A stretch of 64,000 nt of DNA from Amycolatopsis sp. NBC_00345. GTDB lineage: Bacteria; Actinomycetota; Actinomycetes; Mycobacteriales; Pseudonocardiaceae. The notes under the pieces were generated by a model. It made no database searches, had not been told where the DNA came from, and was given only the letters and a program-made list of their open reading frames with translations. The DNA lies in the NCBI RefSeq assembly GCF_036116635.1, contig NZ_CP107995.1, positions 3,162,001 to 3,226,000 of the forward strand, given 5' to 3'. Shown here one piece after another: positions 54,800 through 63,367 of the stretch. The stretch's first letter is position 1. Every line of letters starts with the position of its first letter. A program made the position numbers and the translations under genes.

Positions 54800-55855
54800 C
54801 TAGCCGGAGACGCGGCCGGGCTCGATGGTCACCTTGATGGCCTCACCGCTGCTGACGATCTGGATCGCGTCGAGGACGCCGTCCAGGGGCAGTCGATGGG
54901 TGATCAGGTCGTCGACCGGGACCGCGCCGGTGGCGATGAGCTCGAGGGCCTGCTTGTTGTGGTCCGGGCTGGAGCCGTTGGCACCGACGATGGTCAGCTC
55001 CCGGTAGTGCACCAGGTTCGAATCGCACGCGATGATCGGGTTGTCCTTCGGCAGGCCGCCGAAGAAGCTGATGCGCCCGCCGCGCGCGGCCATCTTGAGG
55101 CCGTCTTCCTGCGCCTGGCCCGAGGCCGCAGCCGTGATGACGACATCGGCTCCGCGGCCTTCGGTCAGCCGCAGCACCTCTTCGACCGGGTCGAGCTCGG
55201 AGCCGCAGATGGCCGCGTCGGGCTTGACCAGGTCGGCCGCCATTTCGAGCCGGGACTTGGTGAGCTCGACGAGGTAGACCGTGTCGGCACCACGGGCGCG
55301 GGCCAGCCGGGCGTGCAGGCAGCCGATCGGGCCGGCGCCGATCACGACCACGACGTCGCCGTCACCGACGCCCGCCAATGTCTGTCCATTGAGGACACAG
55401 GCGAACGGCTCCGCGACGGAGGCCTCGGCGTAGCTCAGGGTCCCAGGGATCCGGTTGACCCCGTCGACCTCCAGGACGTTCCGCGGGATGATCATGTACT
55501 CGGCGAAGCCGCCGTCGAAGTGGTAGCCCATGGAGAGCTGGTGGGGGCACACGGTCATCCGGCCGCGCCGGCATTCGGCGCAGGCGCCGCAGGGGATCGC
55601 GGCGATGACCTGGACGCGGGCGCCTTCCTCCCAGCCGGTGACGCCTTCGCCGGCCTCGACGACCTCGCCGGCGATCTCGTGGCCGATCACGCGCGGCGGG
55701 TCGATGTGGTGGTGGCCGTGGCGGAAGATCTTCAGGTCGGTCCCGCAGGTCGAGGTGTTGTGCACCCGGATCTTCAGCTCGCCGGCCTTCGGTGAGGGCT
55801 CCGGCGCCTCTTCGATGCGGATGTCCCCCGGTGCGTAAAAGCGCGCAACCTTCAC
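54800..55855 (-). CDS. Zinc-dependent MDR dehydrogenase, hexitol-phosphate dehydrogenase candidate
   Basis: A 351-residue medium-chain dehydrogenase. Catalytic zinc ligands are in CGTD, GHE and EPFACVL; four cysteines in the CGACAECRRGRMTVC stretch form the structural zinc site; the nucleotide motif is VIGAGPIG. It groups with sorbitol, threonine and galactitol-1-phosphate dehydrogenases rather than with the classic MtlD family. As last gene of a PTS operon it probably oxidises the phosphorylated hexitol. The start is GTG 55855, overlapping the EIIA stop as GTGA, with GAGGAG eight bases upstream. The exact substrate is not visible from sequence. Confidence 0.88.
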   Translation of the reverse strand: MKVARFYAPGDIRIEEAPEPSPKAGELKIRVHNTSTCGTDLKIFRHGHHHIDPPRVIGHEIAGEVVEAGEGVTGWEEGARVQVIAAIPCGACAECRRGRMTVCPHQLSMGYHFDGGFAEYMIIPRNVLEVDGVNRIPGTLSYAEASVAEPFACVLNGQTLAGVGDGDVVVVIGAGPIGCLHARLARARGADTVYLVELTKSRLEMAADLVKPDAAICGSELDPVEEVLRLTEGRGADVVITAAASGQAQEDGLKMAARGGRISFFGGLPKDNPIIACDSNLVHYRELTIVGANGSSPDHNKQALELIATGAVPVDDLITHRLPLDGVLDAIQIVSSGEAIKVTIEPGRVSG

Positions 55856-56316
55856 TGATCTGACTCCTCACCCGTCGACTGGAGAATGCGGATCACCGTC
55901 TCGGTGTCCTTCGCTTCGCGGAGCTGGGCGGCGCGTCCGGCGTCCAGCAGGACCCGGGCGAGCGACGAGAGGATGCCCACCTGCTCGTTGCCGGACGCGG
56001 CGATCCCGACGCACATCCGCACGTCGTGACCGCCCCAGTCCACGCCTTCGGGGAATTGCAGCACGACCAGCGAGGTACGCCGGACGTACTTCCGGGCTTC
56101 GCCGGTGCCGTGCGGGATCGCGACGCCCTCGCCGATGAACGTCGAGACCGACCGCTCGCGCACGTGCATGGCGGGCAGGTAGCCCGCCTCCACGGCGCCG
56201 ATGTCGAGCAGCGCCCGGCCGACCTGGACGACGGCGTCGGACCGGCTCGCCGCCGTCTGCCCGAGCCGGACGCCGGCGGCGTCCAGCAGCGAGGTCTCAG
56301 CCGGCAAGGGACCCAC
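55852..56316 (-). CDS. PTS EIIA component, mannitol/fructose family
   Basis: A 154-residue cytoplasmic phosphocarrier. The phosphorylated His lies in GVAIPHGTGEA, typical of mannitol/fructose EIIA domains, and the length fits a single EIIA. It passes phosphate from HPr to the EIIB encoded upstream. The start GTG 56316 overlaps the EIIB gene by 20 bases; TTG 56307 is an alternative. The stop overlaps the dehydrogenase start, so the operon is tightly coupled. Confidence 0.88.
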   Translation of the reverse strand: MGPLPAETSLLDAAGVRLGQTAASRSDAVVQVGRALLDIGAVEAGYLPAMHVRERSVSTFIGEGVAIPHGTGEARKYVRRTSLVVLQFPEGVDWGGHDVRMCVGIAASGNEQVGILSSLARVLLDAGRAAQLREAKDTETVIRILQSTGEESDQ

Positions 56317-56605
56317 CGTCCCGGATGGCCGCCTCGACCTGGTCGAACACCGGGTCGCCGAGGAAGCTCTGGAAGCCCAGGATCACCGCGTCCGCGGCGC
56401 CCTTGCGCGCGCTGGCGACCAGGAAGTCCTGGCACAGCACCAGCGCGGCGTCGCCGGGGATCTCGTTGACCGGTGTGTGCTCGACCTTGACCCGGTACGG
56501 CTTGAGCCGCTTCGCGAGCTGGGCCGCGACCATCACACTGCTGCCCATCCCGGCGTCGCAGGCGATGATGACCTTCTTGATGTCGGATCCTTGAATCGTG
56601 TTCAT
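56297..56605 (-). CDS. PTS EIIB component, mannitol-type
   Basis: A 102-residue EIIB with the phosphocysteine in IIACDAGMGSSVM, typical of the mannitol EIIB domain. In many bacteria this domain is fused to EIIC; here it is a separate gene 37 bases downstream of the EIIC gene. The start has GAGGAG seven bases upstream. Confidence 0.9.
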   Translation of the reverse strand: MNTIQGSDIKKVIIACDAGMGSSVMVAAQLAKRLKPYRVKVEHTPVNEIPGDAALVLCQDFLVASARKGAADAVILGFQSFLGDPVFDQVEAAIRDGGSLAG

Positions 56606-56642
56606 CGGCTCACTCCTCGTGGGTTCGGACGGTCCTTCACGC

Positions 56643-57749
56643 TCACGCGGGCACTGGCCCGCCGCCGGCCACCTGCGTCTCCTTCTCGGACTTCTCCTTG
56701 CCCTGGCCGAACTTCAGCAGCGCCGATGCGACGGCGAAGGACACCACCGCGGCGATCACCACCCCGAGGATCACACCGGCGTAGTTGCCGCTCGGGGTCA
56801 GCGCCAGGATGGCGATGATGCTGCCCGGCGACGGCGTGGCGGCCAGGCCGGCACCGGTGACGCTGAAGACCAGGACACCGGAGGCGCCGCCGGCGATCGC
56901 CGCGAGCACGAGCCGCGGCTGGGCCAGCACGTACGGGAAGTAGATCTCGTGGATCCCGCCGAAGAACTGGATGACGGCGGCGGCGGGCGCGGTGGCGCGG
57001 GCGGCCCTGGTGCCGCCGAACAGCGTGATCGCCAGCAGGATGCCCACGCCGGGGCCGGGGTTCGGCTCGATCAGGAACTCGACGGCCTTGCCGGCGTGCG
57101 CGGCCTGCGAGATCCCCAGCGGGCCCAGGATGCCGTGGTTGACCGCGTTGTTGAGGAAGAGGATCTTCGCGGGCTCGACGATGACCGACACCAGGGGCAG
57201 CAGGTGCGCGTTGATCAGGGCCTGCACCCCGTGGCCGAGGCCCGTGGTGATCGACTGCACGACCGGGCCGATGCCCAGCAGGCCGAGGACGGCCATCAGC
57301 CCGCCGATGATGCCGGCGCTGAAGTTGTCCACCAGCATCTTGAAGGCCGGGGCGGTGCGGTGGCCGATGTTCTGGTCGAACAGCTTGAGCAGATAGCCGG
57401 CCAGCGGGCCGACGATCATCGCCCCGAGGAACATCGGGATCGACGCGCCCACCGCGATCCCGATCGTCGCGACGGCACCGACCACGGCACCGCGCTGACC
57501 GTGGACGAGCCGTCCGCCGGTGTACCCGATCAGCACCGGCAGCAGGTAGTTGATCGTCGGGTCGACGAGCTGCGCGATGTGCGCGTTCGGCGTCCACCCG
57601 GACGGGATGAACAGGGCGGTGATCAGGCCCCACGCGATGAACGCGCCGATGTTGGGCATGACCATCCCGGCGAGCTTGCCGCCGAACCGCTGCACCGCCA
57701 CTCGCGTCTGGTTCGACTTCGTCGGTGCGACATCCGTCTTCGTCATCAT
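56643..57749 (-). CDS. mtlA: PTS EIIC permease, mannitol-type
   Basis: A 368-residue integral membrane permease with multiple hydrophobic segments and the mannitol EIIC motif GGIHEIYFPYVL, plus NHGILGPLG and LIEPNPGPG stretches. It lacks fused B and A domains, unlike E. coli MtlA. It imports and phosphorylates a hexitol, probably mannitol. The start is ATG 57749 after GGGAAG; an in-frame GTG two codons earlier is possible. It begins 16 bases after the kinase stop in the same operon. Confidence 0.9.
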   Translation of the reverse strand: MMTKTDVAPTKSNQTRVAVQRFGGKLAGMVMPNIGAFIAWGLITALFIPSGWTPNAHIAQLVDPTINYLLPVLIGYTGGRLVHGQRGAVVGAVATIGIAVGASIPMFLGAMIVGPLAGYLLKLFDQNIGHRTAPAFKMLVDNFSAGIIGGLMAVLGLLGIGPVVQSITTGLGHGVQALINAHLLPLVSVIVEPAKILFLNNAVNHGILGPLGISQAAHAGKAVEFLIEPNPGPGVGILLAITLFGGTRAARATAPAAAVIQFFGGIHEIYFPYVLAQPRLVLAAIAGGASGVLVFSVTGAGLAATPSPGSIIAILALTPSGNYAGVILGVVIAAVVSFAVASALLKFGQGKEKSEKETQVAGGGPVPA

Positions 57750-57765
57750 TGACACTTCCCAGCGT

Positions 57766-58854
57766 TCAGTTCGGGTGATCTGCGTCAGTGCCGTCCCGCG
57801 GGCGAGGCGGCGGCGTGAGACCGGACGCGGCCGGCTGGTGGCCAGCTGACGCGCCCCGGGTGAACCGTGAAGGCGCTCTGAAGGTCTTCGTCGGCGGAGC
57901 GGCCGCCGCTGAGCGAGGTCTCTCGCGGATCGCGTGCTCCCAGCCCGGTCGCTCGTGCACGTGGGCCGGATGGGACCGCACGTCGTCCGGGCCGGGCATC
58001 AGGCTGCCGGGCAGCGAAACGGCCGCGGCTCCCCAGGCGACCCCGGCCCGGAGCGCGCTCACGCCTTCCCCACCGGCGGAAAGGAACCCGGCGAGCATCG
58101 CGTCCCCGGCGCCGACCGTGCTGCGCGCGTCGGCCGGGGCTTCGGCGTGCCAGACCCCGCCGGCTTCGACGAGTACCGCGCCCTTGCCGCCGAGGCTGGC
58201 CAGCACGGCGCCGGCACCGAGCATCCGGAGCTCCCGGGCGGCGCCGACCACGTCGCGCAGTGTCCACAATGGCCGGCCGACCGCTTCCTCGAGCTCCTCG
58301 AGGTTCGGTTTGACCAGGGTGGGGCCGGCTTCCACCGCGGCCCGCAACGCGGGCCCGCTGGTGTCGACGACGACCTTCGCGCCGCTCGGGCCGAGCAGGC
58401 CGATCAAGCGCGCGTAGAAGTCGTCGGCCACGCCCGGGGGAAGACTGCCCGCGACCACCACCCACGAGGCGTCGGAAACGTTGTCCAGCACGGCATCGCA
58501 GAACGCCTGGGCTTCTCCCGCGCTGAGCCGCGCGCCGGCCTCGTTGAGCTTGGTCACGGTCGCGTCCGGTTCGATGACGCTGATGTTGCTGCGGACCGGG
58601 CCCAGCGCCGGCACCCGGACCACGTCGATGCGGTACTCGCCGAGCAGCGTGAGGAGGCGCTCGCCTTCGGCTCCGCCGGCCGGCACCACGGCGCGCGCCT
58701 CGAATCCGTTGCGCACCAGCGCTCTTGCCACATTGATGCCCTTGCCGCCGGGGTGCAGGTACACCGCGGACACCCGATGGAGGCGGCCCCGGACCAGCTC
58801 GGGGACCTCGACGGTCCGGTCGACGCTCGGGTTCGCCGTCACGGTTACGAACAC
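57766..58854 (-). CDS. fruK: 1-phosphofructokinase-family hexose kinase (PfkB/FruK/LacC type)
   Basis: A 362-residue ribokinase-fold kinase. It has TANPSVDRTVEV at the N-terminus, GGKGINVA, and the catalytic STVGAGDAMLAGF. Family members phosphorylate fructose-1-phosphate or tagatose-6-phosphate to the bisphosphate. It is about 50 residues longer than usual because of a Pro/Ala/Arg-rich C-terminal tail after the kinase core. The start is GTG 58854, with AAAGG eight bases upstream; a much longer frame in the same phase runs back to 59988 but crosses the DeoR gene and the intergenic region. It is the first gene of the PTS operon and diverges from the DeoR gene. Confidence 0.88.
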   Translation of the reverse strand: MFVTVTANPSVDRTVEVPELVRGRLHRVSAVYLHPGGKGINVARALVRNGFEARAVVPAGGAEGERLLTLLGEYRIDVVRVPALGPVRSNISVIEPDATVTKLNEAGARLSAGEAQAFCDAVLDNVSDASWVVVAGSLPPGVADDFYARLIGLLGPSGAKVVVDTSGPALRAAVEAGPTLVKPNLEELEEAVGRPLWTLRDVVGAARELRMLGAGAVLASLGGKGAVLVEAGGVWHAEAPADARSTVGAGDAMLAGFLSAGGEGVSALRAGVAWGAAAVSLPGSLMPGPDDVRSHPAHVHERPGWEHAIRERPRSAAAAPPTKTFRAPSRFTRGASAGHQPAASGLTPPPRPRDGTDADHPN

Positions 58855-58981
58855 ATCCACCACCTTTTGCCTGAGCGGGCGCCGTGTGGTCCGGCGCTCC
58901 GCGTCGTGGGCTCCGGATCGGACGCCCGGCAGGCGGCTCGACACTGAGCCATATTGGCTTTGGGTGATTTTGCCTGTGTTC

Positions 58982-59027
58982 ATGTTGTGTTGCAACAACC
59001 TTCGCGGTTTGCTTCCGCACACAACAT
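58982..59027. promoter_or_regulatory. Candidate DeoR operator in the divergent promoter
   Basis: Between the kinase and the DeoR gene, ATGTTGTGT (58982-58990) and ACACAACAT (59019-59027) form a perfect 9-bp inverted repeat 28 bases apart. A second perfect palindrome, TGTTGCAACA, sits at 58988-58997. The segment is AT-richer than its surroundings. The layout fits autoregulated repression of both divergent units. Confidence 0.6.
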
Positions 59028-59148
59028 CTACGGATGTCCTTGAAGAACAAGAGGAATCTGAAGTCCTGGCAGAGGCACTTTGTTGCCTACCCCGGGAACA
59101 CCACATAACCTCACATCCAAGGCCGCTCCGCGCGGAAGGAGCCGACTC

Positions 59149-59910
59149 GTGTATGCCGAGGAACGGCAGCAGGTGATCCTGGACCGGGCTCGCACCCGGG
59201 GCCGGGTCGACGTCGCGGCGCTCGCCGAAGACTTCGCCGTGACCGGTGAGACGATCCGCCGGGACCTGATCATGCTGGAACGCCACGGAGTGCTGCGACG
59301 CGTGCACGGTGGCGCGATCCCGGTGGAGCGGCGCGGCTTCGAGCCGGCCGTCTCGACCCGCGAAACCCTGATGCCCCAAGAGAAGGCGCTGATCGCGAAG
59401 GCCGCGCTGGCGGAGCTTCCGGCCGAGGGCACCATCATGCTCGACGCCGGCACCACCACCGCGCGGCTCGCCGGCGAGCTGCCGGGCGACCGCGAGCTCA
59501 CCGTCGTGACCCATTCGGTCGCCATCGCCCTCATGCTCACCGCGCGCCGGAACCTCACCGTGATGCTGGTGGGCGGGCGCCTGCGCAGCCGGACGCTGGC
59601 GACGGTCGACGGGTGGGCGCTGCGCGCACTGAGCGAAACCTTCATCGACGTGGCTTTCATGGCGACCAACGGGGTTTCGCCGGAGCACGGCCTCACCACG
59701 CCCGACGCGGCGGAGGCGATGGTCAAGCGGGCCGCGATCGCGAGCAGCCGGCGCTGCGTCCTGCTCGCCGACCACACGAAGGTCGGCAACGACTACTTCA
59801 CCCGGTTCGCCGGCTTGAAGGACATCGACACCTTCATCACCGACGCCGGCGTCGACCGTTCGATAGCGGTCGAGATCGCCGAAGCGGGCCCCCGCGTGAT
59901 CACCGTCTGA
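59149..59910 (+). CDS. DeoR-family transcriptional repressor of the PTS operon
   Basis: A 253-residue DeoR regulator. The N-terminal helix-turn-helix shows the family pattern (VDVAALAEDFAVTGETIRRD, then VLRRVHGGA). The C-terminal sugar-phosphate sensor domain has MLDAGTTT and DHTKVG motifs. It is divergent from the kinase-PTS operon and is the likely repressor, released by a phosphorylated sugar such as fructose-1-phosphate. The start is GTG 59149 preceded by GGAAGGAG; the length is normal for the family. Confidence 0.92.
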   Translation: MYAEERQQVILDRARTRGRVDVAALAEDFAVTGETIRRDLIMLERHGVLRRVHGGAIPVERRGFEPAVSTRETLMPQEKALIAKAALAELPAEGTIMLDAGTTTARLAGELPGDRELTVVTHSVAIALMLTARRNLTVMLVGGRLRSRTLATVDGWALRALSETFIDVAFMATNGVSPEHGLTTPDAAEAMVKRAAIASSRRCVLLADHTKVGNDYFTRFAGLKDIDTFITDAGVDRSIAVEIAEAGPRVITV

Positions 59911-60002
59911 GGCACCGCCCAGCTCGCGAACCCTTGTCCAGCCCCATATCTCGACAGCGGTGGGTGCGCTGGCACAGTTCGGGACCACGAGGCCGCCCCC
60001 CG

Positions 60003-60695
60003 CTACTTGACGTATTCGGTCAGGACCCGCGGCGGCCAGGACCCGACCGCGAAAACGCCCATCGAGTAGGCCTTGGACACCAGGGCGGGCCGGTTCGCCA
60101 CCTTCAGCTTCCGCAGCAGCGTGCTGACGTGGTACTCCACGCCGCCGCGGCTGAGGTACAGCGTCGCCGCGAGCTGCACCGTCGACACCCCCGAGGCGAC
60201 GCCTTCCAGGATGCGGGCGTCCATCTCGGTCAGCAGTTTCTTACGACCGCTCAGCAGTTGCGGGTCGTGCTCGGACTTCTCCGGGCGCACGAGCACCATG
60301 ATGCTGTCGACCTGACCGCCGTGGCGATGCACGGCGATCCCGGTCAGCTCGCCGCTGAACGCCGGCTCGCCCGGCCGCACCGCGACCATCCGCTCGGCGA
60401 ATCGTGCGCGCCCGCCCTCGGTCAACCGCGCGAACTGCTGCTCCACCCGCTCCCGCACACTCGGATGCAGGAGGTCGTAGAAGCTGTGGCCGCACACCTC
60501 GGCGGACGACCGGCCGAACTGGCGGAAGAAGTCCGCGTTGGCCTCCAGCACCCGCGCCCGCGGGTCCAGGCTCGCCAGGCATATCCCCGACCGGTCGAAG
60601 AACGAACGAAAGACATCGGTGAAACCGCCAGGCCGACGCCCCGAATCAGCACTGCTCGTTCGATGTGCCAGGCTGGTGGCAGTGTCGATACTCAT
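60003..60695 (-). CDS. PAS-LuxR transcriptional activator, PimM/AmphRIV/NysRIV type
   Basis: A 230-residue regulator. A PAS sensor domain (about 25-140) includes FFDRSGICLASLDPR and FRQFGRSSAEVCGHSF. It is followed by a LuxR helix-turn-helix (about 155-220) with LTEMDARILEGVASG and LSRGGVEYHVSTLLRKL. This architecture and length are those of PimM, AmphRIV and NysRIV, activators of pimaricin, amphotericin and nystatin clusters. They bind CTVGGGAWWTCCCBAG-type sites; matches by eye lie at 49388 and 61863. The start is ATG 60695; an upstream extension to 60836 has no family similarity. It is convergent with the DeoR gene (92 bases apart). Confidence 0.9.
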   Translation of the reverse strand: MSIDTATSLAHRTSSADSGRRPGGFTDVFRSFFDRSGICLASLDPRARVLEANADFFRQFGRSSAEVCGHSFYDLLHPSVRERVEQQFARLTEGGRARFAERMVAVRPGEPAFSGELTGIAVHRHGGQVDSIMVLVRPEKSEHDPQLLSGRKKLLTEMDARILEGVASGVSTVQLAATLYLSRGGVEYHVSTLLRKLKVANRPALVSKAYSMGVFAVGSWPPRVLTEYVK

Positions 60696-61766
60696 TCGAC
60701 GACCATTCCTCTCTGCACTGAACTGAAGATCTGTCGGGCCGGATGAACTCGCCCGATGTTGTTCTTCCACACTATGAGCGCCGACATCAAAGAGAGTCAA
60801 CATTAGACCAAGCGCAGAACCAAAGACTGTGGTCATAAGCCCTCATGGTTCGGGCCCGGGGGGTGGGGTTCGGTGCGGTTCGGTACCCCCGAAGACCCGC
60901 GCCACGCCAGCCCTGCCAAGCTTTGTACCAGGCCTTCTCCAGTTAACAGGAGGACAGCCCGGTGTTCACCGCACGGACAGCCGGCGCGGGCAGGCGCAGG
61001 CCGTCCACCGCGGAGGGCGATGCGGCGAATTGCGCTCGCAGCACTCCGCGGGGCACTTAAGATGGATTTAACCTTTGCCACCAAAGGACAGACAAGACAA
61101 TAAGACAACAGCGGAGTGGAATCCGCCGATAAATGAGGAACTTATCAGGAAGTCGGCCCGGAGGTGAACACGGGCTCCGCACGCAGAATGGCGAACCGTC
61201 GATACCGCGCGAAATCTCTCCGATCACGCGGGCTTCACTCGAATACGGCAGTGCCAACTGGGACACCGGCCGTCCGGTTCACTCCCCTCCCGGCCTCGGC
61301 TGCACTGAGCACCCGACTGACTCTCGTACGTCACCTGTCGGCCGACGATAGTGAGCTTCATGTTGGTTCGCAAGCCCTGTGCATGGTTTTGCCTTTGTTT
61401 GCCCGGCCCCAACACCGACCATGCCCTGAAGTACTCACCCGGATGGCGCAAGCCCGGCCGTCCGGATGGTGGAGAGTTCGACCACCAGCCGATCCGAGAG
61501 CCGGGCCGGGCACCGGGCCCGGCGCGGAGGCAGCGGCGTGCCCGGGGCCGCAGGGGGCGTTGATTGCGGGCGTTGACCGGCGACGCCCGGCCTCGAACTG
61601 GCCTACCCACAAGGGGAACCCCGCGGGGGGCCGACGGCAGAGCGGCCGCGACGGGTTCCGTGGGGCGGCGTGCCCAGCCGGGCGGCACCCCCGGAAACCA
61701 GTCATACCAACGGTTCCTCGTCCGCCCGGTGTACGTTGCGGACATACCGCCGCCAGAGCCGTGAGC

Positions 61767-61812
61767 CCGCACAGCCGCACAGCCGCACAGCCGCACAGCC
61801 GCACAGCCGCAC
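61767..61812. repeat. Tandem repeat of 8-bp unit CCGCACAG
   Basis: Five complete and one partial direct copy of CCGCACAG, about 200 bases upstream of the type II thioesterase gene. The units are identical. It has no spacers, so it is not a CRISPR array. Confidence 0.9.
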
Positions 61813-61862
61813 GCGAGAGGCTGACCGGTCGGCTGCCCCGGGTCACCACCAGCGCCCGGACT

Positions 61863-61878
61863 CTGGTGGTTTCCCCAC
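61863..61878. promoter_or_regulatory. Weak candidate PAS-LuxR operator upstream of the thioesterase
   Basis: CTGGTGGTTTCCCCAC matches CTVGGGAWWTCCCBAG at 13 of 16 positions, but departs from the GGGA half-site. It is about 140 bases upstream of the type II thioesterase start. The match is by eye. Confidence 0.35.
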
Positions 61879-62015
61879 CCGGCCGAGCGCGAAAGTCTGG
61901 TCGTTCCCCGGCCACCGGCCCGCTTTACTCGGCACGAGCGACCGGGCCCGCCCGATGCCGTCCGGCCGCGCGCGCCCTCTCGCGGCATCCCCGACCACCC
62001 GAAGGATGATGAAGC

Positions 62016-62792
62016 GTGATCACCGAGGACATCGATCCAGGCTTGTGGATCCGCCGCTACGCCAAGACGTCCGGCCCGGGCCGGCGGCTGGTCTGCTTCC
62101 CGCACGCGGGCGGGTCCGCCAGTTTCTTCCATCCCCTCGCGCAGCGGTTCGCCGCGGACACCGACGTCGTGTCCCTGCAGTACCCCGGGCGGCAGGACCG
62201 CCGCCGCGAGCCGCTCATCACCGACATCGGGACCTACGCCGACCGGCTCGCCTCCGTGCTCATGTCGATGCCCGGCCTGCCGACGGTGTTCTTCGGCCAC
62301 AGTATGGGCGCGGTGCTCGCGTTCGAAGTGGCCCGCCGGCTTCAGGACCGGGAGCCGGCCGTCCCGCGGTCGCTGATCGTGTCCGGGCGGCGGGCGCCGT
62401 CGACCTGTCGCGACGAGCAGGTCCACCGGCGCGACGACCAGGGCATCATCGCGGAACTGAAGCTGCTCAACGGAACCGGCGCCCAGTTGTTCGGCGACGA
62501 CGAGGTGATGCGGATGGCGCTGCCCGCGATCAGGGGTGACTACCGGGCGATCGAAACCTACGCCTGCGCCCCCGGCGCCACCGTGCGCTGCGCGACCACC
62601 GTGCTCGTCGGCCGGGCGGACCCCAAAGCCACCCTCGAGGAGTCGGAGGCCTGGCGGGACCACACCACCGGGGATTTCCGGCTGAAGTCCTTCCCCGGCG
62701 GCCACTTCTACCTCAGCGAGCACCAGTCCGCCGTGAACGCCGAGATCGCGGCCGAACTCGAAAAAGTTTCACCACTGCCCGGCCAAGCTTGA
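62016..62792 (+). CDS. Type II thioesterase (NysE/PimI-like)
   Basis: A 258-residue alpha/beta hydrolase of the discrete editing thioesterases found beside PKS and NRPS genes. Motifs are VCFPHAGGSASFF near the N-terminus, the nucleophile in FFGHSMGAV, and the catalytic His in PGGHFYL. It would remove aberrant acyl groups from carrier domains of the polyene PKS. The start is GTG 62016 with AAGGA nine bases upstream. It is divergent from the PAS-LuxR gene. Confidence 0.92.
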   Translation: MITEDIDPGLWIRRYAKTSGPGRRLVCFPHAGGSASFFHPLAQRFAADTDVVSLQYPGRQDRRREPLITDIGTYADRLASVLMSMPGLPTVFFGHSMGAVLAFEVARRLQDREPAVPRSLIVSGRRAPSTCRDEQVHRRDDQGIIAELKLLNGTGAQLFGDDEVMRMALPAIRGDYRAIETYACAPGATVRCATTVLVGRADPKATLEESEAWRDHTTGDFRLKSFPGGHFYLSEHQSAVNAEIAAELEKVSPLPGQA

Positions 62793-63367
62793 GGACACCC
62801 GGGCGAAGGCCTCGGAGAGATCACTCCGCGCAAGGGCAACACCCCGATCGGTCGAGGCTGCCCCGTTCGGCGCCGGCCGGCAAACCTTCCCTTCCGCACC
62901 AGTCCGCAAGTAAACACAGGCGAGAAACCCGGACATACGGGCATTAACCCCCTCTTCGCGGGTTGCAAACCCACATTGCCGTCACTACAGTGCGGAGCGA
63001 TCCGTTCACTCGAACGAACTATGCCCCACCCGGCCGACCCGCCGGGATACGCAGGGAAGGACGTGATCACGTCACCACCACTGATCAGGTCCGGGCCGTC
63101 CCGGCAAGCGGTGCACCCGGGTGTGGCCCGCCCCGATAGCCGCTTTCCGCGTCCCTGTTGGGTTTTTTCCCCGCGTGGACGGCACCTCCCGGAGATCGGA
63201 ACCCGGCGCGGGAGCGGTGCCGCCGCGTGATCGAGGTCCCGGGCGCCGGAGTCCGGGCAAGCGACGTCCGGCCTGAGCCGAGGTGTTCCCCTTTCGGGCC
63301 CGTGGTGCGCCGAGTACCCGCGACCGGCGCCTGCGGCGGTCCGACAATTCCAGGACGGGAGCCGATC
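62793..63367. other. Intergenic region before the LAL regulator
   Basis: About 575 bases with no convincing gene. It contains one promoter-like element (62963-62991) and a GTGATCAC palindrome near 63064. A long leader before the regulator gene is likely if that promoter is used. Confidence 0.55.
62963..62991 (+). promoter_or_regulatory. Promoter-like element for the LAL regulator
   Basis: TTGCAA and TACAGT are separated by 17 bases, resembling a vegetative sigma-factor promoter. It lies about 375 bases upstream of the next start codon. Not tested. Confidence 0.4.

Larger units (their letters stand above)
60696..62015. other. Long non-coding stretch between PAS-LuxR and thioesterase genes
   Basis: About 1.3 kb with no convincing gene on either strand; the open frames present overlap each other, lack family features and have poor starts. 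A relatively AT-rich part lies around 61060-61400. It holds an 8-bp tandem repeat (61767-61812) and a candidate operator (61863-61878). It must contain promoters for the divergent PAS-LuxR and thioesterase genes. Confidence 0.6.

Noticed and set aside
58855..59988. N-terminal extension of the FruK frame back to 59988
   Set aside because: It would run antisense through the whole DeoR gene and the divergent promoter; family similarity begins only at the GTG at 58854.
60696..60836. N-terminal extension of the PAS-LuxR frame
   Set aside because: The extra 47 residues do not resemble PimM-type proteins, and ATG 60695 starts at the usual place before the PAS domain.
60961..61060. A 32-codon frame after AGGAGGACAG
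   Set aside because: The ribosome-site-like sequence is attractive, but the peptide is very short, Arg/Ala-rich, and nothing supports translation.
61767..61812. Possible CRISPR array
   Set aside because: The units are 8 bp, contiguous and without spacers; there are no cas genes nearby.
61224..62723. A 499-residue - strand frame over the thioesterase gene and its upstream region
   Set aside because: It is antisense to the well-supported thioesterase and has no recognisable domain.
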